Counted from the stretch's first letter, positions 29,939 to 39,701 are shown. The stretch: DNA of 64,000 bases from CAIYQJ01 sp963717255 (GCA_963717255.1 CAVQVT010000014.1:1-64000), one strand, 5' to 3'. The notes: generated from the letters alone by a model not told the origin. A program made the numbers and translations.

Positions 29939-30028
29939 ATGTGCCGTTCGGCCCTATGTCGCAGGGCGCGCGAGAGGGGTAGACTGCGATGAGCGAACGT
30001 TCTACGTAGACCTCTCGGGAGGCCACGA

Positions 30029-30652
30029 ATGCCACGGATCACGGCCGAGCACGAGGCGGAGAAGCGGGCGCACATCCTCGCGGCCGCACGCCGGGTGTTC
30101 GTCGCGAAGGGCTTCCACGACGCGAGCATCGACGACGTCGTCGCCGAGAGCGGCGTCTCCGTGGGCGCCATCTACAACTACTACGGGGGCAAGGACGAGC
30201 TGATCCACGAGAGCATCCTCGCCGCGGTCAATGTCGAGGCGGACGCCGTCCTCGCCGACGGCCGGTTCGTCGGCAACGCTCGCGACAAGATGGAGCGGGC
30301 GATCTGGGGGTATTTCGACTACACGATCGACGCGCCCGGCGCCGCCGCCTTCCTCGTCCAGTGCTGGGCGGTGGCGTCGCAGAGGCCGCTCATCCGCGAC
30401 CTCCTCGTCCGGCGCCGCGAGCGGACGGTGACGGTCGCCGCGCTCATCGGCCGCGAGGCCGTCGAGACTGGCGAGCTCCCGGGCGACTTCGACGTCGAGG
30501 CCATGGCCCGGGGGTTCACCGCCCTGCTCGACGGCCTCGTCCTCCAGCGCGTGGAGGAGGGCGACGCCTACCGCCGCGCCGACATGGAGCGGCGGGTGCT
30601 GGCGTTCCTGGATCTCGTCGCCCCGCGTCGGGCCGATGCCGGCGAGAGCTAG
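30029..30652 (+). CDS. TetR/AcrR-family repressor
   Basis: 207 residues. HTH in the first 60 (ILAAARRVFVAKGFHDASID, VSVGAIYNYYGGKDELI) followed by an all-helical ligand domain. It sits divergently from the small membrane protein gene, with a palindrome in between that is the likely operator for both. Its stop overlaps the convergent DUF2938 gene by 4 bp. Ligand unknown. Confidence 0.9.
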   Translation: MPRITAEHEAEKRAHILAAARRVFVAKGFHDASIDDVVAESGVSVGAIYNYYGGKDELIHESILAAVNVEADAVLADGRFVGNARDKMERAIWGYFDYTIDAPGAAAFLVQCWAVASQRPLIRDLLVRRRERTVTVAALIGREAVETGELPGDFDVEAMARGFTALLDGLVLQRVEEGDAYRRADMERRVLAFLDLVAPRRADAGES

Positions 30653-31170
30653 GGGGACCGGCGCTCCGCGAAGCGCGGCGCCCACAGCCCGATCCCGACG
30701 CCGAACGCGATGTGGCCGACGAGCATGATCCGGCCGATCCGAGCCGCCTCGCCGGACCGGAGACCGAACCAGCCGTAGCCCATCGACGGGAACATGACGA
30801 GGAGCGGCAGCACGGCCGTCGCGATGCCGAACGCCGTCCCTCCGAGGAAGGTCGGTCGCCCGTCCCCTCGACGCGGGAGCATCAGGAACGCCTGCGTGAG
30901 GATGACGCCCGTGCCGTAGTGCGTGAGGAAGCCGAGGGCGACCTCCCCGCGCTGCGCCGGCTCGCTCGTGATGTCGGCCCGGCGCCACTGGCCGCGCACC
31001 AGGCCGGCCACCCAGCGACCGATCACGTCCACGTCGGTGCGCTCGGAGGTGAACGCCCTCCCTCCGAGGCTGCCAGCGGCCACGATGGCGACGTCCATGA
31101 TGACGGTCGCCAGCACGCCCGCCGGGACACCGGCCGGAACGGGGATCGCGCGAGTGCGACCGACGCGCAT
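30649..31170 (-). CDS. DUF2938-type membrane protein
   Basis: 173 residues from ATG 31170 (MRVGRTRAIPVPAGVPAGVL); a longer in-frame start exists at 31287 but adds a Cys-rich leader unlike the family. About four hydrophobic segments; GTGVILTQAFLML, FPSMGYGWFGLRS and LVGHIAFGVGIGLWAP match the DUF2938 pattern as I recall it. Function unknown. Convergent with the TetR gene. Confidence 0.65.
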   Translation of the reverse strand: MRVGRTRAIPVPAGVPAGVLATVIMDVAIVAAGSLGGRAFTSERTDVDVIGRWVAGLVRGQWRRADITSEPAQRGEVALGFLTHYGTGVILTQAFLMLPRRGDGRPTFLGGTAFGIATAVLPLLVMFPSMGYGWFGLRSGEAARIGRIMLVGHIAFGVGIGLWAPRFAERRSP

Positions 31171-31394
31171 CACGCGGCCATTATCCGTCGCCCCGCATCG
31201 GCACGTCACGTTCATGCCCATCGCCTCTGGCGCCGTGAACGCCACCGCGGACATGGTTCCCCGACGCCGCGAGCCTGGCGGCGTCACCCTGCGGCGTCCC
31301 GCAGTCCGCGTGCTGCACGGAGGGGACGAGGCTGGGGCATCACACCCGACATCGCGGCGCCGGGGCGGGGGACGTGCCGGGAGGAACCTCGCGC

Positions 31395-32320
31395 ATGACC
31401 GGACCGGTCATCGTGGTCGAGTCGCTCGAGAAGTCCTACGGCTCCGTCCGCGCCGTGGACGCGATCTCGTTCGAGGTCGAGGCGGGCGAGATCTTCGGCG
31501 TCGTCGGTCCGAACGGCGCCGGAAAGACGACCACGATCGAGTGCCTCGAGGGGCTGCGCGCACCCGACGGCGGGCAGTGTGCGCGTCCTCGGGCTCGACC
31601 CGCGCCGCGACGGCGCCGCGCTCCGGGAACGGATCGGGGCGCAGCTCCAGTCGAGCGCCCTTCCGGCCAGGTTGCGGGTCGGAGAGGCCGTGCGCCTGTT
31701 CGGGTCCTTCTACGCAACACCCTCTCGAGCCCGGGTCGATCCTCGACGGGCTCGGCCTCGCCGACAGGAAGAACGTCGCCTACGCCGAGCTCTCCGGGGG
31801 CCAGAAGCAGCGCCTCTCGATCGCGCTGGCGCTGGTCGGCGATCCCGAGCTGGTCTTCTTCGACGAGCTGACGAGCGGGCTCGATCCCCAGGCTCGCCAC
31901 GCGACCTGGGACCTCGTCCGCGATGTTCGAGCCAGGGGGAAGACGGTCTTCCTGACGACGCACTACATGGAAGAGGCCGAGCGGCTGTGCGACCGCGTGA
32001 TGATCATCGACGCAGGGCGGATCGTCGCGCTCGACACCCCCGCGGCGCTTGTTCGCGCCCTTCGCGTGGAGCAGCGGATCGCCTTCGATGCCGACGGAAT
32101 GGCCGACGAGGTCCTCGAGGCACTGCGGGCGATCCCCGGGGTGGAGCGCGTCGAGCGGTCGGGCGGCCGCGTGGTGGTGTACGGACAGTCGGATCAGGTC
32201 CTGGTGCCGGTCCTCGACGCTCTCCGGGAAGCGCACCTGCCGTTCCACGATCTGCAGACGGAGCAGCCGAACCTCGAGGACGTCTTCCTGACCCTGACCG
32301 GACGAGAGATGCGGGACTGA
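31395..32320 (+). CDS. DrrA-type ABC ATPase (two frameshifts)
   Basis: ATP-binding subunit of an ABC-2 exporter. ATG 31395 begins MTGPVIVVESLEKSYGSV. Walker A is GPNGAGKTTT. Frame shifts near 31578 (after LRAPDGG) and near 31725 must be corrected to reach the signature LSGGQKQR, Walker B VFFDELTSGLD and the H-loop TTHYMEEAERLC. The C-terminal 90 residues resemble the DrrA regulatory tail. The permease gene follows after 13 bp. Both shifts sit in C/G runs, so probably sequencing indels. Confidence 0.8.
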
Positions 32321-32333
32321 GGGCGCGACGGCG

Positions 32334-33083
32334 ATGACGATCCGCGGGCTGTCCATCTTCACCTGGACACAGGGGAAGCTCTACCTCCGCGAGCCCATCG
32401 CGACCTTCTTCACGATGTTCTTCGCGCCGCTCATGCTCGTCCTGTTCGGGCTCATCTACGGCAATGAGCCGAACGAGATCTTCGGTGGGCTCGGGTCCAT
32501 GGACGTCACCGTCCCGGCCTACCTCGGGATCATCATCGTGACCGTGGGTCTCATCGGCCTCCCGATCCAGACGTCGGTCAACCGCGAGCTCGGGATCCTG
32601 CGCCGCTACCGGGTCACCCCGCTGCGCCCCCTGACCTACTTCGTCGCCGACGTGACCTCCTACTGGGTCATGGCGCTGGCGGGCTTGGTGCTCCTCGTCA
32701 TCGTCGCGAAGCTGGCGTACGACGTGCGGTTCGAGGGCGACATCCTGAGCGTGCTGGCCGGCTTCACCCTCTGCACCCTGTCCTTCCTCGCGATCGGTTT
32801 CGTGATCGCGAGCTTCGCCCCCTCCGCGCGTGTCGCCCAGACGGTCGGGATGGTGATCGCCTACCCGATGATGTTCCTCTGCGGGGCGACGATCCCTCTC
32901 GAGATGCTCCCCTCGAGCGTCCAGCAGATCGCCGCCTTCCTGCCCCTGACGTACGTGGTCAAGCTCATGCGGGGACTCTGGGTCGGCGAGCCATGGTCCG
33001 ATCTGTGGCTGGAGGTGGTCGTGCTGACCGCCGTCCTCGTCGTCTGCGGTCTGGCATCGGCGCGGTTCTTCCGCTGGGAGTGA
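32334..33083 (+). CDS. ABC-2 type permease, DrrB-like
   Basis: 249 residues with six membrane segments and the ABC-2 motif region (MVIAYPMMFLCGATIPLEML, LPLTYVVKLMRGLW). Partner of the upstream ATPase; together a drug or lipid exporter. An almost identical 85-bp piece of its 3' end is found again at 39950-40036. Confidence 0.9.
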   Translation: MTIRGLSIFTWTQGKLYLREPIATFFTMFFAPLMLVLFGLIYGNEPNEIFGGLGSMDVTVPAYLGIIIVTVGLIGLPIQTSVNRELGILRRYRVTPLRPLTYFVADVTSYWVMALAGLVLLVIVAKLAYDVRFEGDILSVLAGFTLCTLSFLAIGFVIASFAPSARVAQTVGMVIAYPMMFLCGATIPLEMLPSSVQQIAAFLPLTYVVKLMRGLWVGEPWSDLWLEVVVLTAVLVVCGLASARFFRWE

Positions 33084-33176
33084 GCGGCCCGAGGCGGCTA
33101 CGGCGGGCCTCACCCGCCCGGCCGGCTGGCAGGTGTTCCGTCCCACGCGCCGCGCACGCGAGTCCACGCAGCGTCA

Positions 33177-33237
33177 TGTAAAGGAGGCTTGACAGGACTG
33201 CCTCTCGTCGCTAGAGTCATGCCAAGCGAGCTTTACA
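33177..33237 (+). promoter_or_regulatory. Promoter flanked by an inverted repeat, before the XRE regulator operon
   Basis: A near-consensus vegetative promoter: -35 TTGACA (33189-33194), 17-bp spacer, -10 TAGAGT (33212-33217). It is enclosed by TGTAAAG (33177-33183) and CTTTACA (33231-33237), a perfect 7-bp inverted repeat with centres 54 bp apart, a likely site for autoregulation by the XRE protein encoded 22 bp further on. Confidence 0.65.
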
Positions 33238-33258
33238 CGATGAGGCAGAGGGTCTGTG

Positions 33259-33459
33259 ATGGTCAACCGGGTCAAGGAGCTGCGCGTGGCGGCGGGTCTG
33301 CGTCAGGAAGACCTCGCTGCCAGCACCGGGGTCAGCCGCCAGACGATCATCTCCATCGAGCGCGGCCGCTACAACCCGTCGCTCGAGCTCGCCTGGAAGC
33401 TGGCCAGGAGGCTGGGCGTGACCATCGAGGAGCTCTTCTGCTTCACGGAGGGAGACTGA
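33259..33459 (+). CDS. Small XRE-family HTH regulator
   Basis: 66 residues, almost entirely one helix-turn-helix (KELRVAAGLRQEDLAASTGV, SRQTIISIERGRYNPSLEL), similar in size to YozG/YgzD-type regulators. ATG 33259 is preferred to GTG 33256. It is the first gene of a run with a membrane protein and a NatAB-type transporter; this pairing of short XRE regulator plus membrane protein is common in other bacteria. Confidence 0.88.
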   Translation: MVNRVKELRVAAGLRQEDLAASTGVSRQTIISIERGRYNPSLELAWKLARRLGVTIEELFCFTEGD

Positions 33460-33460
33460 C

Positions 33461-33838
33461 ATGCGGACCGCACGCATGACCATCCTCATCGCGGCGGTGC
33501 TCGCGCTGCCCTATCTCGTCATCGGCCTGTGGTCCGACGGCCCGAACGCCGGACGACTCATCGGCGGCGGCATCTTCCTGCTCGTGGTGAGCGGCGTCGC
33601 CGCCGCGTTCATGGCATGGCGCGGCAAGCGCATCGACGAGACCCAGGACGAGCGCCAGACGTTCATCGTCGGCAACGCGATGCGCTTCTCGTTCTGCGTC
33701 ATGGCCGTCGCCGTGCAGGCGTACTGGGCCTGGCAGTTCGCGACCCTGGGCAACGCCGGCGACAGCTCGTTCTGGCTTCTCGTCGCCCTCTGGGGCTCGT
33801 TCCTCGGCGGCGTCGTCTACAACCAGGCCAGACACTGA
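33461..33838 (+). CDS. Four-span membrane protein (DUF2178-like)
   Basis: 125 residues, 4 hydrophobic segments, with a conserved-looking cytoplasmic loop GKRIDETQDERQTFIVGNAM, reminiscent of DUF2178/DUF3796-type proteins found next to small XRE regulators. It starts 1 bp after the XRE stop, so translation is coupled. Function unknown. Confidence 0.7.
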   Translation: MRTARMTILIAAVLALPYLVIGLWSDGPNAGRLIGGGIFLLVVSGVAAAFMAWRGKRIDETQDERQTFIVGNAMRFSFCVMAVAVQAYWAWQFATLGNAGDSSFWLLVALWGSFLGGVVYNQARH

Positions 33839-33899
33839 CTCGCACCGAAGGAGGACGTCATGGGAGGCGAGCGGAGAGCATGAGAGAGGGTGTGACGTG

Positions 33900-34844
33900 A
33901 TGGCTCTGGTGGTCGACGGCCTGGTCAAGGACTTCGGGAGCGTCCGGGCGCTCGACGGCGTGACGTTCTCGGTCCAGCGCGGGGGCATCTGCGGATTCCT
34001 CGGTGCGAACGGTGCCGGCAAGACAACGACCATGCGGATCGTCCTCGGGTTCCTGCGCCCGGATTCCGGGAGCGTGACGTGGGACGACCGCGAGACGCGG
34101 GAGTGGCCGCGCCGCACGTGGGGCTACATGCCCGAGGAGCGGGGCCTCTACTTGCGCATGCCGGTCATCGACCAGCTGGTGTTCTTCGGGACGCTGTACG
34201 GCCTCACGCGATCGCGGGCGCGCGCGCTGGCCTCCGAGTGGCTGGCTCGCTTTCGGATCGCCGACTACGCCGACAGGAAGGCCGAGAGCCTGTCGAAGGG
34301 CAACCAGCAGAAGGTCCAGTTCATCGCGACGGTCCTCCACGACCCCGACGTGATCCTGATGGACGAGCCGTTCGTCGGCCTCGATCCGATCAACGCCGCC
34401 CTCCTCCGGGAGGCTTTCCTGGAGCTGCGCGACCGCGGCAAGACCCTTCTGTTCAGCACGCACCAGCTCGACCAGGCCGAGGAGCTGTGCGACTCGGTCG
34501 CCATCATCGACCACGGTCGGGTCGTCACGGCCGGGCCCACGCGCGAGGTCAAGCGCTCGGCGGGTCACCAGGTCGTCCGCGTGGCGACCTCCGTCCCGGA
34601 CGAGCTCGTCTGGTTGCGGTCGTTGCCGCACGTGACCGTCACGCATCCGGGGCGGGACTACACGGAGGTCCGCGTCGATGCCGGCGCAGACCCGCAGTCG
34701 GTCCTCCGGGCCGCGGTCGCCAGGGGTGGCGACGTGCTCCGCTTCGAGGTGGCCGACCCTTCGCTCGAGCAGGTCTTCGTCGATCGCGTCGGTGCGCTCG
34801 ACGTCGAGGAGAGGACGCTGGCGGCCCCGGAGGCGCGGCTATGA
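33900..34844 (+). CDS. NatA-type ABC ATPase
   Basis: 314 residues from ATG 33900 (GTG 33897 is in frame just before). Walker A GANGAGKTTT, signature LSKGNQQK, Walker B VILMDEPFVGLDP, H-loop FSTHQLDQAE. The variant signature SKGN and the long C-terminal domain fit the NatA/EcsA group. The permease gene overlaps its stop by 4 bp. Probably Na+ or peptide/drug efflux. Confidence 0.9.
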   Translation: MALVVDGLVKDFGSVRALDGVTFSVQRGGICGFLGANGAGKTTTMRIVLGFLRPDSGSVTWDDRETREWPRRTWGYMPEERGLYLRMPVIDQLVFFGTLYGLTRSRARALASEWLARFRIADYADRKAESLSKGNQQKVQFIATVLHDPDVILMDEPFVGLDPINAALLREAFLELRDRGKTLLFSTHQLDQAEELCDSVAIIDHGRVVTAGPTREVKRSAGHQVVRVATSVPDELVWLRSLPHVTVTHPGRDYTEVRVDAGADPQSVLRAAVARGGDVLRFEVADPSLEQVFVDRVGALDVEERTLAAPEARL

Positions 34845-36166
34845 GCGGCCTCGCGAACATCGCGGCCGTCGCGCGCCGGGAGTACATGGTCCGGGTCACG
34901 ACCCGGAGCTACGTCTTCGGCACCGTCGTCCTGCTCGTGGGCGTCCTCGCCATCGCGTTCGCTCCGGTCATCATCCGGGCGATCGACCAGTCGAGCCAGC
35001 AGCGGATCGCCGTCCACGTCGCCGCGACCGACCTCGCGGGCGATCCCGCCGCGACCCTGTCGGGCCTTCTCAACGCGGCGACGGACACCGGGACGCCGGC
35101 GTCCGACCGGAAGCCCGACTTCGTCGTCACTCCCGTACCCGACCTCGCCACGGCCCGGCAGGCGGTCGTCGCCGGGGAGTACGCGGCCGCCCTGGAGATC
35201 GGGCGGGCGACCGGCGGCGAGCTGGGATTCACGCTGTACACGAACGACAGCGCGACGGGCCGGACGGCCGGCCTGATCCGCCAGGCGACGACTGCGATCG
35301 CGGTCAGTGACCGGCTCGCCCGGCTCGGGGTCGCGCCGGCCGGCCAGGCGGGCCTCTTCGCGCCCGCCGCGTTCGGCGTCGAGTGGCCCGACCCCGCGAA
35401 GAGCGGCCCCACGCGCGGGACGACCGAAGCGATCGGCCAGGACATGCTCGGCTTCGGGATGACCCTTCTGATCTTCATGATGGTCATCCTCTACGGCCAG
35501 TGGGTCGCGGCGAGCGTCGTCGAGGAGAAGTCGTCGCGCGTGATGGAGGTGGTCCTCAACGCCGCGACACCGTTCCAGCTCCTGACCGGCAAGGTGCTCG
35601 GCGTCGGCGCCCTCGCGCTCACGCAGTACGGTGCGCTGCTGCTGACCGGCGTGGCGGCGCTGCTCGCGCAGGACGTGGTCGCGGGCATCGTCCTCGGCGA
35701 CACGGGGGGTTCGACGCCACTTCCGCAGGGCCTGACCGTCGAGCTCCTGCTGCTCTTCGGCCTCTATGGCATCCTCGGCTTCCTGCTGTTCGCCGTGCTG
35801 TACGCCGCCGCCGGGTCACTCGTCAGCCGCCAGGAGGACGTCAACGCCATCGTCATGCCGATGACGGTCTTCGCGACCTTCGGCTACCTCGTCGGGGTCT
35901 ACGCGGCGATGGGCCTGCTCGACATCAAGGCAGCCTGGATGGTCGCGCTCGCCCAGGTCCCGCTCGTCAGCCCGTACATGATGCTCGGTCGGGTCACGAC
36001 GGGAGAGGCCATGGTCTGGGAGGTACCGGTCTCGGTGGCGCTCCTCGTGGCAGCCATCGTGGGCGCGCTCTGGCTGGCCGCCCGCATCTACGCTGCCGGC
36101 GTGCTCATGTACGGCCAGCGGCCAAGCGCTCGTGCGATCTGGCGCCTCGTGCGCTCGGGGACGTAG
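34841..36166 (+). CDS. NatB-type ABC permease
   Basis: 441 residues. One N-terminal membrane span, a large extracytoplasmic domain (about residues 40-190), then five spans, as in NatB. YGQWVAASVVEEKSSRVMEV and LTGKVLGVGALALTQY are family hallmarks. ATG 34841 overlaps the ATPase stop. Completes the XRE-membrane protein-NatAB operon. Confidence 0.9.
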   Translation: MSGLANIAAVARREYMVRVTTRSYVFGTVVLLVGVLAIAFAPVIIRAIDQSSQQRIAVHVAATDLAGDPAATLSGLLNAATDTGTPASDRKPDFVVTPVPDLATARQAVVAGEYAAALEIGRATGGELGFTLYTNDSATGRTAGLIRQATTAIAVSDRLARLGVAPAGQAGLFAPAAFGVEWPDPAKSGPTRGTTEAIGQDMLGFGMTLLIFMMVILYGQWVAASVVEEKSSRVMEVVLNAATPFQLLTGKVLGVGALALTQYGALLLTGVAALLAQDVVAGIVLGDTGGSTPLPQGLTVELLLLFGLYGILGFLLFAVLYAAAGSLVSRQEDVNAIVMPMTVFATFGYLVGVYAAMGLLDIKAAWMVALAQVPLVSPYMMLGRVTTGEAMVWEVPVSVALLVAAIVGALWLAARIYAAGVLMYGQRPSARAIWRLVRSGT

Positions 36167-36239
36167 GGCGGTCGAGTCGACGCCGACGTAGCGCGGAGCC
36201 GGGCGCGGGCGCCGGCTTCGGATGCCGGATCGCCCTCCG

Positions 36240-36992
36240 TCACGACACGAGCGGCTTGTGGCAGCTCACGACCCGGTTGTCCGCGAGGAACAGGACGGGC
36301 TTGTATCGGACGGTCAGGTCCGCGAATCCGGCATCCTCGAGGATCCGGCGGAAGTCGGCCTCGGTCCAGCTCCAGGGGACGCCGGGGCCGGCAGTCCGCT
36401 CGCTCGACGGCTTCCTCGGGTCGAGGTCGAGCTCGTCGACATACACGAAGCGTCCGCCCGGGCGCAGTACCCGGAACACCTCGGCCAGGTTCGCCGGCGC
36501 CGTGATGGCGGTGACCGCGGAGAACTCGCCGTCGTTGAAGGGCAACACGGCCGAGCTGGCGGGCACGAGCCGGGCCGTCCCACCGGCCAGCCGGTCCGCG
36601 AGCCGCTGCTCGGCCTCGCGCAGCATGGTCCGCGAGGGGTCAAGGCCAACGACCCGGCGAACATGGCGCGCCTTGGAGGCCAGGAACGCCCCAGGCCCGC
36701 AGCCGATGTCCAGCAGCTCGTCGTCGGGCTGCAGGTCGAGCATCTCGGCGACGACCGCGTACACGCCCGCATGGCTGATCGGTTGGAACTTCGCGAACGC
36801 CCGCCCGATCGGCCCGTTGAACCAGAAGCCCCGCGGCCCACCCGGCGCGAGCACCGTGAACTGCGGATCCTCCTCGGACGACGTGGGTGCCTGCGGTCCC
36901 CGCCCCCCGAGCCGGCCGCGGGCGAGAGCGCCGCCCGCGACGGCGGCCGTGGCCCCGCCGGCAACGAGGGCAAGCTTGGCGACGCGGCGCAT
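36240..36992 (-). CDS. Class I SAM-dependent methyltransferase, membrane-anchored
   Basis: 250 residues: a short N-terminal hydrophobic segment, then a Rossmann methyltransferase domain with motif I LLDIGCGPGAFLASK and motif II VVGLDPSRTM, and a UbiE-like later part (LRPGGRFVYVDELDL). Substrate unknown. Upstream (37000-37100) lies sequence resembling the region before the ATPase gene at 43170 and a possible tRNA-Gly relic. Confidence 0.82.
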   Translation of the reverse strand: MRRVAKLALVAGGATAAVAGGALARGRLGGRGPQAPTSSEEDPQFTVLAPGGPRGFWFNGPIGRAFAKFQPISHAGVYAVVAEMLDLQPDDELLDIGCGPGAFLASKARHVRRVVGLDPSRTMLREAEQRLADRLAGGTARLVPASSAVLPFNDGEFSAVTAITAPANLAEVFRVLRPGGRFVYVDELDLDPRKPSSERTAGPGVPWSWTEADFRRILEDAGFADLTVRYKPVLFLADNRVVSCHKPLVS

Positions 36993-37240
36993 GGTGCCGT
37001 CCTCCCGGAACGCCTGCGGCGGGTCGGTCTCGCCTGTGACTCGGCGCGGTCCGGGTGTCCGGGTTCGAGCCGGGCGTCAGAGCCTCCCGCTCGGACCGAG
37101 CGTCGCCCCGGGTGTCCGGGTCCACCAGAGCCGGATGTCGTCGCGGATGGGCGGGGCCGTGATCAGGCGCGCCATCGACCACCTATGCTCGGGACGACAT
37201 CGTCGACAGGCACGGGCGCAAGGACACGGATCGGAGACTC

Positions 37241-38222
37241 ATGAGAGCGATCGTCTGCACGCGCTACGGGCCGGCGGATGTCCTTCGACTCAGGGACATG
37301 CGGAAGCCCGTGCCGAAGGACGACGAGGTGCTGGTCCGGATCCGGGCAACGACCGTGAGCGCGGCCGACTGCGAGCTTCGGCGGTTCGACTTCGCCCCCT
37401 GGATCTGGCTCCCGATGCGACTCGGCTTCGGGGTCTTCCGGCCGCGGAGACGCGTGCTCGGGCAGGAGCTCGCCGGTGACGTCGAGGCGGTGGGCAAGAA
37501 GGTCGGGTCGCTCAAGAAGGGCGACCGGGTCTTCGGGACGACGGGCATCGGGCTGGGGGCCTATGCGGAGTACATCTGCCTGCGCGAGGATCCGCCGACC
37601 GGGGCGATGGCGACGATGCCGGCGAACCTCGACTACCCGGAGGCGGCGGCCATCCCCTACGGGGGAGGCGAGGCCCTCGGCTTCCTGCGCAAGGCGGACG
37701 TCCGGGGCGGCCAGCGGGTCCTGGTCAACGGGGCGGGCGGGAGCTTCGGCACGTTCGCGGTCCAGCTCGCCAAGATCCTCGGGGCGCACGTGACCGCGGT
37801 GGACAGCGCGCCGAAGCTGGAGATGCTGCGCACGCTCGGCGCGGACCGCGTCATCGACTACGCCCGGGAGGACGTCACCGCCGGCCGGGAGCACTACGAC
37901 GTCATCTTCGACATCGTCCGCGGCACGCCGTCCGACCGCATGGTGCAGGTCGCTGACCGGGAACGGATGGCTGCTCATGGCCAACCCGGGCTTCCTGCAG
38001 ATCGTCCGCGCCTGGAGGGCGTCGAGAGGGACCGGGAAGCGGTGGTCGATCGCGGGAGCGGGTGGCACGAAGGAGGACCTGGCCTACCTGCGCGGCCTGG
38101 TCGAAGCGGGACGGCTGCGCCCGGTCATCGACCGGCGCTTCCCGCTCGAGCAGATGGTCGAGGCCCACCGGTACGCCGAGACCGGCCAGAAGCTGGGGAA
38201 CATCGTCGTCACCGTCGAGTAG
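37241..38222 (+). CDS. MDR-family NAD(P)H:quinone oxidoreductase-like enzyme (one frameshift)
   Basis: About 326 residues after correcting one shift near 37945-37960. The GroES-like N-terminus (MRAIVCTRYGPADVLRLRDM) and the Rossmann nucleotide motif GAGGSFGTFAVQLAK are clear; no structural or catalytic zinc Cys set is visible, so it belongs with zeta-crystallin/QOR enzymes. The tail in the second frame (LVEAGRLRPVIDRRFPLEQM) is the normal family C-terminus. Confidence 0.83.
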
Positions 38223-38299
38223 CGGCGGCGCGGGCGCGGGCGGGCAGGCGTGAACGGGATCGAGGGGAGACCACGGTGGAGAACGTTGATGCTGACGAT

Positions 38300-38490
38300 C
38301 AGTCGGCCGAGTCCTGGCGCATCCGACGAGCGATCTCCCGCTCGTAGTCGGGGAAGTACCGCCCGATGACTCTGAGGTCGAACGTCCCCAGGATCGACTC
38401 CTTCGGCTCGCGCTCCAGGAGGAAGCCGAAGCTCGACCGCACGAAGTCCGAGTGATCGTCGACCTTCAGGACGCCCGAGAGCTCACGACC
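38300..38490 (-). other. Possible gene fragment in the gap between two oxidoreductase genes
   Basis: The 330-bp gap holds a minus-strand open stretch reading KVGRELSGVLKVDDHSDFVR and TFDLRVIGRYFPDYEREIA. It looks protein-like but lacks a start codon or ribosome site and I do not recognise it. It could be a remnant or chance. Confidence 0.25.
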
Positions 38491-38556
38491 GACCTTGACC
38501 GGCCGTCGGCTGTGGGGCCGGACGCGCCCGTCCTTCGACCCTGGGCGGAAGGCACG

Positions 38557-39510
38557 TCAGGGTCGCGAGGAGAGCGTGGGCCTCCCATCGCCGGCGTCGC
38601 GGACCAGCGATTCCAGAACCGGCGCGAATGACTCGACGCTCGCTCTCGTCGACGGGATGAGACCGACCTGCAGGTGGCGGATCCCTGCGGCCGCGAACGC
38701 CCCAAGCGACATCGCCAACTCCTCGGCGGAGCCCCGCAGAGCGCCGGCAGACCAATCGAACGGGCCGACCATCTCCGGCGGTCCGCTCAGGTGCACCATG
38801 ACTGCGGCAGTCCGGCCGAGCGTCGTCGGGTCTCGTCCGACCTCGGCGCAGGCATCGTCGACCTCTCCCTGCAGCGTGACGACCTTGTCCACATCGGATG
38901 GGACGCCGAAGAACCCGACATTCCACAGGTCGGCGAAGCGAGCCGCGAGGCGCCGCATCCGCGGGCCCTCGCCGCCGACGAGGATCGGCGGGCCGGCGGA
39001 GCGAGGACCGCGGAGTCCGATCTCGCAGTCCCGTGCCCGGACATGCTTGCCCTCGAAGTCCACGTGCCCGTCTCGGAAGAGGCCCCGGATGATCGTCAGC
39101 GTCTCCTCCAGCCGGTCGAACCGGTGCTCCCACGTGAAGCCGTAGGCCTCGTGCTCGTCCTGGTTGACCCCGGCCCCGATCCCGAGGATGAGCCGACCGC
39201 CACTGATCTCATCAACGGTCTCCGCCATCCCGGCGAGGAGGGCCGGATCCCGGTAGGCGCCGACGAGCACCAGCGTGCCGATCTCCAGGCGGCGCGTGGA
39301 CGCAGCCAGTGCGGCCACGAGGGACCACGTCTCCCAGCAGGCGAGCGGGTCGATCCCCTCGCCGAACCGGTAGCGGAGCATGTCGGGGAGCCAGACGGAG
39401 TCGAACCCGACGTCCTCGGCCAGTCGGGCGAGGCCGGCGAGCTCGGTCCAGTGCGGCGTGTGTCCGCCGAGGCTCCCGGTCCACGTGGGGAGGATCAGAC
39501 CGACCTTCAT
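38557..39510 (-). CDS. LLM-class flavin-dependent oxidoreductase
   Basis: 317 residues from ATG 39510 (MKVGLILPTWTGSLGGHTPH); an in-frame ATG at 39543 is possible. TIM-barrel of the luciferase-like/F420 family, with RLILGIGAGVNQDEHEAYGF and GRDPTTLGRTAAVMV. Uses FMN or F420; substrate unknown. It ends the ordinary chromosome before the tRNA-fragment array, or it belongs to a further unit to the left, since the first repeat also has a left arm next to it. Confidence 0.85.
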   Translation of the reverse strand: MKVGLILPTWTGSLGGHTPHWTELAGLARLAEDVGFDSVWLPDMLRYRFGEGIDPLACWETWSLVAALAASTRRLEIGTLVLVGAYRDPALLAGMAETVDEISGGRLILGIGAGVNQDEHEAYGFTWEHRFDRLEETLTIIRGLFRDGHVDFEGKHVRARDCEIGLRGPRSAGPPILVGGEGPRMRRLAARFADLWNVGFFGVPSDVDKVVTLQGEVDDACAEVGRDPTTLGRTAAVMVHLSGPPEMVGPFDWSAGALRGSAEELAMSLGAFAAAGIRHLQVGLIPSTRASVESFAPVLESLVRDAGDGRPTLSSRP

Positions 39511-39701
39511 TCCGCGATCGCGTTCCTCGCCCATCTCACCCACCCCTGGGCCAGACTCCCTGATCCGCCTCGCCGGCGGCCCGCCGCGGACCCGGCGTCC
39601 TCACGGTCGGCCGCGTCGATACCGTGCATCGCGAGTGGGGAGATCGTCTCACCGCCACGAGGCTGCGGCGCCACTGACCCACAAGGCGGCTGAACGCCGC
39701 A

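Noticed and set aside
31200..31240. Similarity of ttcatgcc...cgcctctggcg here to the spacer of the lipoprotein cassettes (51777-51800)
   Set aside because: Too short and in unrelated contexts; likely chance.
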